32,792 nt of DNA, taken from Dehalococcoidia bacterium UBA6495. Its GTDB lineage: Bacteria > Chloroflexota > Dehalococcoidia > Lucifugimonadales > UBA826. The stretch covers positions 7,440 through 40,231 of the forward strand of contig DJMH01000052.1 in NCBI GenBank assembly GCA_002435305.1. The letters are read 5' to 3'. The notes beneath the pieces were generated by a model. That model saw only the letters and a program-made list of their open reading frames with translations. It was not told the origin of the DNA and did not search any database. Made by a program: the position numbers and the translations under genes. The number at the start of each line of letters is the position of its first letter. The stretch's first letter is position 1. Positions 23,764-31,292 of this stretch are shown here, piece after piece.

Positions 23764-24050
23764 AACAAAAACCACTCCCGTGGTACCACCCAAATTGCCC
23801 TGTGAAACACTTCAACAGAACCACTCGTTGAGCTATAACGTAGCTACCGCCTGTCCCTACTTTATGTTAGGAGGTCACAATATAGCATGCAGCAGTGTTG
23901 AGTTTTCCCATCACCAACTGCATAACTGACTCCTAATTTTCAAGACAGATGCTCAGGGGCGAGTTCACAGTCGTTGTGTATCAGACTTCCAGCAGAAATG
24001 TCCGACTCTCTTTCACACAACCCCTCTGTTACTACTCCCCGTCATAGCAA
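23728..24050 (-). promoter_or_regulatory. T-box riboswitch, leucine type (CUC specifier)
   Basis: On the minus strand the leader has all main T-box parts. Stem I begins near 24050 with GGGGAGTAGTAACAG. Its lower helix GGGG (24037-24040) pairs with CCCC (23956-23959), and an upper helix GTTGTGT (24015-24021) pairs with ACACAAC (23973-23979). The specifier loop reads GTGAACTCGCC, so the specifier codon is CUC (23961-23963), which pairs with tRNA-Leu(GAG). The T-box sequence TGGGTGGTACCACG lies at 23779-23792. Its UGGU matches a discriminator A plus CCA, as tRNA-Leu has. UGGG pairs with CCCA and CGGGA with UCCCG to form the antiterminator. Uncharged tRNA-Leu should therefore allow readthrough into ilvB-ilvN-ilvC-leuA-leuC-leuD. 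This 606-bp stretch between ilvB and sdhA holds no protein gene. Confidence 0.92.
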
Positions 24051-24078
24051 ATCTATTTACCTTTTTCCAAGACACAGC

Positions 24079-24108
24079 ATTCTAACACTCCATGCCTATA
24101 GGGGTCAA
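24079..24108 (-). promoter_or_regulatory. Promoter of the ilv-leu operon
   Basis: The minus strand has TTGACC (24103-24108) and TAGAAT (24079-24084), five of six matches each to the sigma-70 boxes, spaced 18 bp. Transcription would start near 24072, some 20 nt before T-box stem I. Confidence 0.65.
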
Positions 24109-24186
24109 ACTAAAAACTCCCGATTTAAGTACTCTGATACTTCCCTTTCAAGGGGGAAGATATAACTTAATCGATTGGAAAATTTG

Positions 24187-24215
24187 TTGTCCGTTAAGAA
24201 GTCCTATGCTATCTT
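24187..24215 (+). promoter_or_regulatory. Candidate sdhA promoter
   Basis: TTGTCC (24187-24192) and TATCTT (24210-24215) are 17 bp apart, and TGC directly before the second box gives an extended -10. It lies about 45-75 bp upstream of the sdhA start and diverges from the ilv promoter. This is judged by eye. Confidence 0.4.
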
Positions 24216-24261
24216 TTGTTTTTAGATCTTTATTAATAATGTGGGGGGTAATTCCGGCAAT

Positions 24262-25938
24262 ATGCTTGACCACGATATTTTGATAATCGGTGCGGGCCTA
24301 GCTGGTATGAGAGCTGCTTTGTCGGCTAAAGAGCTTGGGGCCGACGTTGCAGTGGTATCCAAAGTCCATCCAGTCAGAAGCCATTCTAATGCTGCACAAG
24401 GCGGAATAAATGCTGCTCTTACAGATAGGGGGGATGACTGGCGGGACCATGCCTACGACACTATAAAGGGAAGTGATTTTTTAGGGGATCAAGACGCGAT
24501 TGCGCTGATGTGTGAAGAGGCAGGTAGTGAAGTCATTGCTATGGAACACATGGGCGCCATATTCAATAGGGATGAAGAAGGAAGGCTTGGCACTAGAGCC
24601 TTCGGTGGCCAGCGAGAAGCAAGAACCTTCTTTGTAGCAGATTTCACTGGCCAAGCTCTTTTACACGTTTTGTATGAACAGATTTTAAAGGCAGGTGCCT
24701 TGGTGTATGAGGAGTGGTTTGTACTGTCTTTAATTGTAAGGGACGGCAAATGCGGTGGGGCGGTGATAATGGATATCCGTAGTGGAAAAATCGAGGTTGT
24801 TCGAGCAAAAGCCGTGATCCTTGCAGCCGGAGGCTTGGGAAGAGTATTTGAACCAAGTACGAATGCGTTGATATGTACTGGTGACGGGATGAGCCTGGGA
24901 TACAGGGCAGGAGCTTCATTGATGGATATGGAAATGGTGCAATACCATCCAACAACATTAAAAGGTAGTGGGGTTTTGATAAGTGAGGCCGCTCGTGGTG
25001 AAGGTGCATATTTACTAAATTCTGAAAATGATAGATTTATGCTCAAATACGCACCAGAATTTAAGGAATTGGCATCCCGTGATGTAGTCTCAAGATGTGA
25101 ACAGACCGAAATCAACGAAGGTCGGGGAATAGATGGGTGTGTTCTGCTTGACGTGAGGCATCTCGGAGAGAAATACATAAGTGAGCGATTGTCTCAGATA
25201 CGTGAATTGGCAATGGATTTCGCCAATGTAGACATGGCTAAGGAACCAGTACCTATAATGCCGGGAATGCATTACCAAATGGGAGGGGTGAAAGCAAACG
25301 TTGACGGTGAAACCGGTGTACCGGGTTTGTACGCAGCCGGCGAGGTGGCGTGTGTTAGTGTGCATGGAGGTAATAGGCTCGGAGCCAATTCGCTGCTAGA
25401 CACACTTGTTTTTGGCAGGAGGTCGGGAGTACACGCAGCTGAAATGGTCAAATCCATACAACACCTGAATGTAGATGACTCGGCGGCTGACGATGACAAG
25501 AACAACATCCAAAAATTATTGGCTAACGATAAAAATGAGTCATTTGGACAAATTCGTTTAGATATGGGAACCGCAATGAAAGAGCACTTCGGGGTGTTTC
25601 GAGATGAAAAAGGTATGCTGGAAGGAATAGAAAAAATTGAATCAGTGAAAAAAAGAGCTGAAGATGTGTACGTAGCCGATAAAGGCAGCATCTTTAACAC
25701 CAATCTTCTTTTCACCTTGGAATTAGGTTTCATGGTGGAATGTGCTGAATCAATAGCAGTGAGCGCAGCAGATCGAACAGAGAGCAGAGGAGCTCATACA
25801 CGAACTGACCTGCCAGATAGGGATGATGAGAACTGGTTGAAGCACATATTGGTTTCCCAAGATGAGGACGGAGGACATGAACTATCCTACAAAGACGTTG
25901 TTATCACCGACTGGGAGCCAGTAATAAGGCAATACTAA
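24262..25938 (+). CDS. sdhA: Succinate dehydrogenase/fumarate reductase flavoprotein subunit
   Basis: This 558-aa flavoprotein oxidises succinate to fumarate (or the reverse) at a covalent FAD. It shows the dinucleotide motif IIGAGLAGMRAAL and the FAD-linking H41 in RSHSNAAQGG. Active-site segments are FGGQREARTF, QYHPTTL, SEAARGEGAYL, MPGMHYQMGG and HGGNRLGANSL. I chose ATG 24262 because MLDHDILIIGAG fits the family and a G-rich ribosome site (GGGGGG, 24243-24248) precedes it. A GTG at 24241 would add 7 residues. It is first in the sdhA-sdhB-sdhE operon, divergent from ilvB. Direction of catalysis (succinate oxidation or fumarate reduction) cannot be told from sequence; the neighbouring aerobic oxidase genes favour oxidation. 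Confidence 0.97.
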   Translation: MLDHDILIIGAGLAGMRAALSAKELGADVAVVSKVHPVRSHSNAAQGGINAALTDRGDDWRDHAYDTIKGSDFLGDQDAIALMCEEAGSEVIAMEHMGAIFNRDEEGRLGTRAFGGQREARTFFVADFTGQALLHVLYEQILKAGALVYEEWFVLSLIVRDGKCGGAVIMDIRSGKIEVVRAKAVILAAGGLGRVFEPSTNALICTGDGMSLGYRAGASLMDMEMVQYHPTTLKGSGVLISEAARGEGAYLLNSENDRFMLKYAPEFKELASRDVVSRCEQTEINEGRGIDGCVLLDVRHLGEKYISERLSQIRELAMDFANVDMAKEPVPIMPGMHYQMGGVKANVDGETGVPGLYAAGEVACVSVHGGNRLGANSLLDTLVFGRRSGVHAAEMVKSIQHLNVDDSAADDDKNNIQKLLANDKNESFGQIRLDMGTAMKEHFGVFRDEKGMLEGIEKIESVKKRAEDVYVADKGSIFNTNLLFTLELGFMVECAESIAVSAADRTESRGAHTRTDLPDRDDENWLKHILVSQDEDGGHELSYKDVVITDWEPVIRQY

Positions 25939-25959
25939 TAACCGAAAGGATTTTTATTG

Positions 25960-26916
25960 ATGGAAGTCAAATTTAACGTAAGGCGATATGATCCTGAATC
26001 GACTGATGCAGTAAGCCATTTCCAGGAGTACCAGATGGATATGGATGACTCATCCACAGTTCTTGACGGTCTAATCCGCATAAGAGAAGAAGTTGACGGC
26101 ACATTAAGTCTAAGATGCTCATGCAGGAGCGCCATATGTGGATCCTGTGCGGTGAAGGTTAATGGTGAAGCTGGTCTTGCTTGCAACACAAAAATCATAG
26201 ATGTGCTATCTGAGGATGGGAACACCGTAACTGTGGAACCTGCTGGCAACCTGCCGGTAATAAAAGACCTGGTTGTAGATTTTCAGCCGTTTTGGGAAAA
26301 GATCAGGGCAGTGGAACCGTGGCTACAACCAGAGGGAGAAGAGCCCGAAACAGAATATCTGGCCCCAGATGAGGATATGCTTCATCTTGCAGGAGTTGTA
26401 TCTTGCATACTTTGTGGAGCCTGTGTGTCAGACTGCACGGTCATGGAGGTCGATTCCAACTTTCTGGGCCCAGCAGCACTAGCAAAATCATACAGATTTG
26501 TTGGGGATCCGAGGGATGATTCAGCCCAACAACGATTTAAGACACTTAATGAGGACGGAGGAGTGTGGGATTGCACGAGATGTATGAAGTGCGTTGAAGT
26601 TTGTCCAAAAGGGGTAGCCCCAATGGATAGGATAATGGCATTGCGTGAACAGGTGATGGAAGCAGGATACACAAATACCAACGGAGCCAGGCATGCCTTC
26701 GAGTTCAGCAACTCCGTCAAGCACAGTGGATGGCTTGATGAAAAAAAATTGGTGGTGAAAAGTTTCGGTATATTTAATATTAAGGCAATGATAGGACTAA
26801 TCCCGTTAGCGATTAGATCTCAACGTGCCGGTAAGGTTCCACCCATATTCCATAAAAATATTCCCGGAGTAGAAAACGTTAGAAGAATCTTTGAAAAGGT
26901 TGAGACAAAAAAATGA
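25960..26916 (+). CDS. sdhB: Succinate dehydrogenase iron-sulfur subunit, type E-like with extra Cys
   Basis: This 318-aa protein is longer than classical SdhB (about 230-260 aa) owing to a C-terminal extension (about 235-318). The [2Fe-2S] ligands are C55, C60, C63 and C75. The first ferredoxin motif is C149-x2-C152-x2-C155-x3-C159. The second is C205-x2-C208-x2-C211-x3-C215. Classical SdhB lacks the Cys corresponding to C208 and so holds a [3Fe-4S] cluster; the added Cys predicts [4Fe-4S], as reported for type E enzymes of Sulfolobales. ATG 25960 is chosen over the adjacent TTG 25957 because AAAGGA lies 9 bp upstream. It overlaps the next gene by 4 bp. It carries electrons from SdhA to the CCG-domain subunit. 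Confidence 0.96.
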   Translation: MEVKFNVRRYDPESTDAVSHFQEYQMDMDDSSTVLDGLIRIREEVDGTLSLRCSCRSAICGSCAVKVNGEAGLACNTKIIDVLSEDGNTVTVEPAGNLPVIKDLVVDFQPFWEKIRAVEPWLQPEGEEPETEYLAPDEDMLHLAGVVSCILCGACVSDCTVMEVDSNFLGPAALAKSYRFVGDPRDDSAQQRFKTLNEDGGVWDCTRCMKCVEVCPKGVAPMDRIMALREQVMEAGYTNTNGARHAFEFSNSVKHSGWLDEKKLVVKSFGIFNIKAMIGLIPLAIRSQRAGKVPPIFHKNIPGVENVRRIFEKVETKK

Positions 26917-27803
26917 GATATGCTTTTTATCCAGGATGCGTATCAAGAGGCGCATGCCCAGAATTATATTCCGCCACAATTGAGGTATGTAAAATACTAG
27001 ACATTGAGCTAGATGAAGAGGCACTGAAGGGTGCTTCCTGCACTGGTGCGGGCGTTTTACAGGAAAAAAACCTGAGGCTTGGTGATACCCTTAACGCTCG
27101 AACCTTTGCTATGGCAGAAAAGTCCGGGAATCCTTTGATGACTATATGCAGCACATGCCAAGGAGTTATGTCTCAGGCTAACGAACGACTTCTGGCAGAC
27201 CCTGAATATTTGGCATCAATTAATGAGGACTTGACAGAAGAAGGCCTTGAATACAAAGGAACGGCAGACCCGAAGCATTTGTTGTGGATAATTGCTGAAG
27301 ACTTAGGAATGGATTTTCTTGAATCCAAGATAGTAAACAAACTTAACGGGCTGAAATTAGCTCCGTTTTACGGTTGCTATATCGTTAGGCCTACAAAAGC
27401 ATTAGGGTTCGCTGAAAACCCTGGTCGCAAACAAGCATTGGAAATGGTTATCGAAAGTGTAGGAGGGGAAGTAGTAGATTTTCCAGGCAAGACTCTGTGC
27501 TGTGGTTTCCCTATTTTGACTATAAACCCAAAAAATTCGGTCAACATGGTTGCAAACCACACGATAGATGCCAAAGATCGGGGCGCCGATGCTATGGTTA
27601 CCCCATGCCCTCTATGTCACCTCAATTTGGATGGGTACCAACCAAATGCAGCATCCGCAAGAAAACGTGAAATAGATTTACCTATAATCCACCTGCCACA
27701 GTTATTAGGTTTGGCACTGGGTATCTCCCCAGAAGCAATGCGCCTGAATAAGCACATTGTTTCTACAAAGAAACTTTTAAGCGAACTAGTGATATCTCCC
27801 TAA
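26913..27803 (+). CDS. sdhE: HdrB-like two-CCG-domain subunit (SdhE/MfrE type) of non-classical SQR/QFR
   Basis: This 296-aa protein has two cysteine-rich CCG domains, as in heterodisulfide reductase HdrB and the SdhE/MfrE subunit of type E succinate:quinone reductases. Domain 1 has C9, then SCTGAG with C43 (Thr instead of the second Cys) and C79-x2-C82. Domain 2 is canonical: C155, C196-C197-G, C232-x2-C235. No transmembrane helix is evident, and no SdhC/SdhD cytochrome b genes follow. This subunit, probably through amphipathic helices, should anchor the enzyme and meet the quinone. The start codon overlaps the end of sdhB by 4 bp (ATGA), indicating coupling. Here SdhE means the CCG subunit, not the unrelated FAD-assembly factor. 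It ends 2 bp from the convergent MFS gene. Confidence 0.92.
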   Translation: MRYAFYPGCVSRGACPELYSATIEVCKILDIELDEEALKGASCTGAGVLQEKNLRLGDTLNARTFAMAEKSGNPLMTICSTCQGVMSQANERLLADPEYLASINEDLTEEGLEYKGTADPKHLLWIIAEDLGMDFLESKIVNKLNGLKLAPFYGCYIVRPTKALGFAENPGRKQALEMVIESVGGEVVDFPGKTLCCGFPILTINPKNSVNMVANHTIDAKDRGADAMVTPCPLCHLNLDGYQPNAASARKREIDLPIIHLPQLLGLALGISPEAMRLNKHIVSTKKLLSELVISP

Positions 27804-27805
27804 AT

Positions 27806-29026
27806 TCACTCCAGCTTGATACGGACTAATATTAGGAATCCTATAAGTGAGGATATACTTAACCAAGTGATTGAGGCCACCTGTCCCAATCCTAAAGTTG
27901 ATGATATGTAGCCCCATGCAAAGGGTCCTGTAATAGCCGCGAGCCTACCAACCATGTTATATACTGCGAAATATTCCGAGACCGTATCTGGTGCAGACAT
28001 GGAAAGAACGAACGGCCTTTCTGACACATATAGACCGGCCATGAATACACCACTCATCACCCCTACAGCCCACCATAGCTCTCCCGGGAGGTCAAAGACT
28101 GGCAAAAGCGCAGCCAATCCCAATATCCAGAACCAAGCCATAACATTAATTTTCAAATTCAAAAAAGAGCCGTACCTGTCAACCAAGAATCCCCAGAAGG
28201 CACCACTCGGGATGCCAAATATTATACCCACAGCTAATATCAATTGAACTTCTTTCTCTGACAAATCAACGGTTTCAACTCCATAAAGAACAGCAAATAC
28301 AGAACCGGCATATATGCTGGAAAAATACCAAAACCGCGCAAAGAGAAACATTGCCCAAACTTTTTTCTTCCTCGCCTGCCATAGAGACAAGAAAGCCTGT
28401 CTTAAGGCTGTTAACAAAACTGATCGCAACTTAGTAATTCCGGTATTTTCTATAAGATAGCGCCCAGATAAAAACAGCGGTAGAACTAAAAGAAATATCA
28501 ATAGGGCCATTAATTTGAATAAAAAAACGGGCCCTTCAGAATCATAGAACAACAACCCACAAGCTACACCTAAAATAGCACCTATATAACCGATCCCAAC
28601 CCCCAACCCTCCAATATAGCCAACATTTGTTTCGGTGCTTATATCTGCCAGCAGCGCGTTATAAAAAATGTTGGCTAAATGAATCAAAATGACGGCAGCA
28701 CAAAAAAGAACTATTGAAGCCTCATAGTTGAATACACCAATTAACGCCGTGGCAAAAATCGCGACCAAGGTAGTGAAAAGCAAAAATGGCATTTTACGTT
28801 TGGTGACATCAGAAATTGTCCCGGCAACAGGTGAAAGGATAAACACAATGACCATTGATATAGAAAGTGCAAAGCCAAATGTACCGTCATTTCCTGCCAT
28901 ATCTCTGGTCAACCACAGTGGAAAAACCAAACCAACGATACCAGCCGAAAACAACGTATTCCCCATGTCATAAAAGACCCATGATACGATCCCCAGTTTG
29001 GATCGAGACAACTCACGTTTTGGCAT
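27806..29026 (-). CDS. MFS transporter, UMF1/Atg22-like
   Basis: This 406-aa polytopic protein has about twelve hydrophobic segments. It shows UMF1/Atg22-like MFS features: an N-terminal VSWVFYDMGNTLFSAG, the loop 2-3 motif GTISDVTKRK, FYNALLADIS before a glycine-rich GGLGVGIGYIGAILG helix, and AVYNMVGRLAAITGPFAWG near the C-terminus. The substrate is unknown; relatives are annotated as amino-acid or sugar exporters without firm proof. No obvious ribosome site precedes the ATG. It follows tRNA-Pro(CGG) on the same strand with a 47-bp gap, so it may be read from the tRNA promoter. Confidence 0.88.
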   Translation of the reverse strand: MPKRELSRSKLGIVSWVFYDMGNTLFSAGIVGLVFPLWLTRDMAGNDGTFGFALSISMVIVFILSPVAGTISDVTKRKMPFLLFTTLVAIFATALIGVFNYEASIVLFCAAVILIHLANIFYNALLADISTETNVGYIGGLGVGIGYIGAILGVACGLLFYDSEGPVFLFKLMALLIFLLVLPLFLSGRYLIENTGITKLRSVLLTALRQAFLSLWQARKKKVWAMFLFARFWYFSSIYAGSVFAVLYGVETVDLSEKEVQLILAVGIIFGIPSGAFWGFLVDRYGSFLNLKINVMAWFWILGLAALLPVFDLPGELWWAVGVMSGVFMAGLYVSERPFVLSMSAPDTVSEYFAVYNMVGRLAAITGPFAWGYISSTLGLGQVASITWLSISSLIGFLILVRIKLE

Positions 29027-29073
29027 TACAGGAATTACTCATGACTTCCAAGTTTATACAATTTCTAATGAAT

Positions 29074-29149
29074 TGGTCGGGGCGACTGGACTCGAACCAG
29101 CGACCTCCACGTCCCGAACGTGGCGCGCTACCAACTGCGCTACGCCCCG
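29074..29149 (-). tRNA. tRNA-Pro (anticodon CGG)
   Basis: The minus strand folds into a full cloverleaf of 76 nt including an encoded CCA end. The acceptor is CGGGGCG/CGCCCCG with discriminator A. The D arm contains AGTTGGTA. The anticodon arm CCACG-TTCGGGA-CGTGG has anticodon CGG at 29114-29116. The T arm is GCTGG-TTCGAGT-CCAGT. It reads CCG proline codons. Confidence 0.96.
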
Positions 29150-29161
29150 ATATTCAAATCA

Positions 29162-29191
29162 ATTTTAGAGACTTTTTACAAAATTGGGCAA
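29162..29191 (-). promoter_or_regulatory. Candidate tRNA-Pro promoter
   Basis: The minus strand has TTGCCC (29186-29191) and TAAAAT (29162-29167) with an 18-bp spacer. The predicted start lies a few bases before the tRNA 5' end. It is judged by eye, but the position is apt. Confidence 0.45.
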
Positions 29192-29248
29192 TATATATTT
29201 AATATTGAAACCAATAAAAATAAATAGTATTAGGATGGTTAGGTTTTT

Positions 29249-29277
29249 TTGACCCCTCAAAATTGATATGCTACGGT
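29249..29277 (+). promoter_or_regulatory. Candidate ctaA promoter
   Basis: TTGACC (29249-29254) and TACGGT (29272-29277) are 17 bp apart, with TGC before the second box as an extended -10. It lies about 75-100 bp upstream of the ctaA TTG start. The -10 is weak. Confidence 0.35.
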
Positions 29278-29334
29278 TGGTAAGTGAAAAAAAGCACATA
29301 GTGTTAATCCGGTTACCATAGCCGCCGATTAAAA

Positions 29335-29346
29335 GAGGTTAACCTC
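29335..29346 (+). promoter_or_regulatory. Palindrome over the ctaA ribosome-binding region
   Basis: GAGGTTAACCTC is a perfect 12-bp dyad that contains the GAGG likely used as ribosome site and ends 4 bp before the TTG start of ctaA. In RNA a four-pair GAGG/CCTC stem would need the central TTAA as loop. In DNA it could be an operator. Confidence 0.35.
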
Positions 29347-29350
29347 CTTA

Positions 29351-30289
29351 TTGAACAGGACAGCTACGCCTGAATCTAACCCTAGAAACACCCTTAAATG
29401 GCTATCAGTTATCACATTGATATCTGCTTTCAGCCAGGTAACCTTGGGAGGATATGTAAGATCCAGCGAATCAGGCTTGGGATGCCCAGATTGGCCTCTG
29501 TGTCATGGGCAAATAATACCTCCTTTTGAATTTCATACCCTTGTCGAATATTCTCACCGCCTAAATGCATCTTTGTTAATGGTTTTTGTAGGAGCCCTTT
29601 TCCTACTATGCTGGTTTCGGTTTAGGGAAGAAAAGATGGTTATTCGCCTAGCGGGGGCTGCATTGGGGCTCGTCTTATGTGTAGCCGTACTTGGTGGAAT
29701 AACAGTCTTAACTGAATTAGCTTGGTGGATAAGATTAATTCATCTTTCATTTGCTGAATTATTGATAGGAGCTGCCACTGCAATTGTCTGGTTGTCATTT
29801 TCAGCCGACATAGTGTCGAACTCGACTCCACAACAAATATCCACCCCGAATTGGAGAACAAAATTGTGGGTGATTTCTGTAGGTATCTTCATACTCATCA
29901 TCTCTGGGTCCTATATGGTTGGAGCAGGGGCAGGTTCCGCATGTTCAACCTGGCCGTTATGCAGAGGGGAACTATTCCCTTCAGGAACAGCCTATGCCAT
30001 ACACATGGGCCACAGGTACATAGCCGGTTTGATTCTCATAGCTGCTGGGTATATTGGTCTCTCTTTCATAAAAGGAGATGGAAATATCCCCGGCGTGAAA
30101 CAGGCCTCGATGATTTTGGTTCATAGTACCCTTCTGCAAGTTGTTATTGGCGCAATTTTGGTATGGGCCGGGTTTGACCCTGCACTGAAAACTATCCATC
30201 TGGCATTAGCAACTATAATCTGGATAGCTGTAATTTACATGGTAGCTTGCGTATTAGAAAATAATTCTAAATTTTTGAAAGGATCATGA
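29351..30289 (+). CDS. ctaA: Heme A synthase (COX15/CtaA)
   Basis: This 312-aa membrane protein with about eight helices oxidises the heme O methyl group to give heme A for aa3-type oxidases. Two related halves are seen. The first extracellular loop has the cysteine pair C45-x5-C51 in CPDWPLC, then E66 and H69 in VEYSHR. The second half has CSTWPLCRGELFP and HMGHRYIAGL. The predicted start is TTG at 29351; no ATG or GTG fits before the first helix. It is followed immediately by ctaB (the stop at 30289 abuts the next ATG), which supplies heme O, and then by the oxidase genes. Confidence 0.95.
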   Translation: MNRTATPESNPRNTLKWLSVITLISAFSQVTLGGYVRSSESGLGCPDWPLCHGQIIPPFEFHTLVEYSHRLNASLLMVFVGALFLLCWFRFREEKMVIRLAGAALGLVLCVAVLGGITVLTELAWWIRLIHLSFAELLIGAATAIVWLSFSADIVSNSTPQQISTPNWRTKLWVISVGIFILIISGSYMVGAGAGSACSTWPLCRGELFPSGTAYAIHMGHRYIAGLILIAAGYIGLSFIKGDGNIPGVKQASMILVHSTLLQVVIGAILVWAGFDPALKTIHLALATIIWIAVIYMVACVLENNSKFLKGS

Positions 30290-31153
30290 ATGATCTCGTC
30301 CTATATAGCATTAACAAAACCGAAAATAATCGTCCTGTTATTAATAACCGCTTTAGGCGGGCTATTTCTCGCTTCAGCCGGACTACCTAACCTGACTATC
30401 GCTGCCGCCGTTTTAATAGGTGGCACCCTGGCAGCCGGTGGTGCCAATGCGCTAAACCATTTCTGGGACCGCGATTTAGATATAAAGATGAAGAGAACTG
30501 CTACCAGGCCTGTGGCATCAGGTTCAGTAAAGCCTATTAACGCTTTGATTTTTGGGATTTTACTGAACCTGGTGGCCTTTGCTGTTCTTTACAGATACGC
30601 CAACTTATTGAGCGCATTATTGACATTGTCCGCCACGTTGTTCTATATATTTGTTTATACGGTGGTACTGAAAAGAACAACGCCCCAAAACATAGTGATC
30701 GGTGGGGCAGCTGGCTCCATTCCACCCACTGTTGGCTGGGTAGCCGTTACCAATAGCATTATGGACCCGGCTCCCATTTTTCTATTCCTAATTGTGTTTT
30801 TCTGGACGCCACCCCATTTTTGGGCCCTTTCCTTAATATTAAAAGATGATTACGAAAATGCAGGTATACCTATGCTGCCAGTTGTTTCTGGCATCGCAGC
30901 GACAAAAACTCAGATATTTATTTACACTTGGTTATTGCTAGGTATATTGCTCGCTGCAACGTATTTTGTGGAAGAGCTCTCCATCATTTTTGGAATTTTT
31001 TCAGTGGTGCTATGTGCAGGATTCATATGGTCAACCTGGCTGTTGAAGCGGAGAGACAACATCAAATTGGCTATGCCTATCTACCTTTATTCTATGGCCT
31101 TCCTTGCATTGCTTTTCATAGTGATGGTGGGAGAAAGCTTCATCCCGATATAA
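30290..31153 (+). CDS. ctaB: Protoheme IX farnesyltransferase (heme O synthase)
   Basis: This 287-aa UbiA-family prenyltransferase has about nine membrane helices and attaches farnesyl to heme B, making heme O. The first Asp-rich site is N56-x3-D60-x3-D64 in NHFWDRDLD, followed by KRTATRPVASG. The later loops PQNIVIGGAAGSIPP and WTPPHFWALSL with KDDYENAGIPMLP are diagnostic of CtaB. A GAAAGG ribosome site lies inside the end of ctaA, so the two are coupled. A 139-bp gap follows before coxB, with AT-rich sequence but no promoter I would stand behind. Confidence 0.96.
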   Translation: MISSYIALTKPKIIVLLLITALGGLFLASAGLPNLTIAAAVLIGGTLAAGGANALNHFWDRDLDIKMKRTATRPVASGSVKPINALIFGILLNLVAFAVLYRYANLLSALLTLSATLFYIFVYTVVLKRTTPQNIVIGGAAGSIPPTVGWVAVTNSIMDPAPIFLFLIVFFWTPPHFWALSLILKDDYENAGIPMLPVVSGIAATKTQIFIYTWLLLGILLAATYFVEELSIIFGIFSVVLCAGFIWSTWLLKRRDNIKLAMPIYLYSMAFLALLFIVMVGESFIPI

Positions 31154-31292
31154 CACTTAATATCACAAAGGCTAATAAACAATATTTATATGCCCAAATC
31201 AGCTTGACGAACATGCTTGTATTTTGATAAATTTCGATCTTGGCTTGGGTAGGGATTAACTTAATAAAATACAGGCTAGGTGCTTAAAATCT

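Noticed and set aside
24140..24160. CTTCCC/GGGAAG hairpin between the ilv and sdh promoters
   Set aside because: It is a short imperfect stem without a T-run on either strand. It could be an operator, but nothing supports a specific call.
23974..24165. 63-codon plus-strand frame in the T-box region
   Set aside because: The opposite strand is a well-supported T-box leader and promoter; the frame has no ribosome site or motif.
24489..25178. Long open frame (229 codons) on the minus strand inside sdhA
   Set aside because: It lies wholly within a clear SdhA reading frame, has no family motifs and a low-complexity Ser/Pro/Ile composition typical of an antisense shadow.
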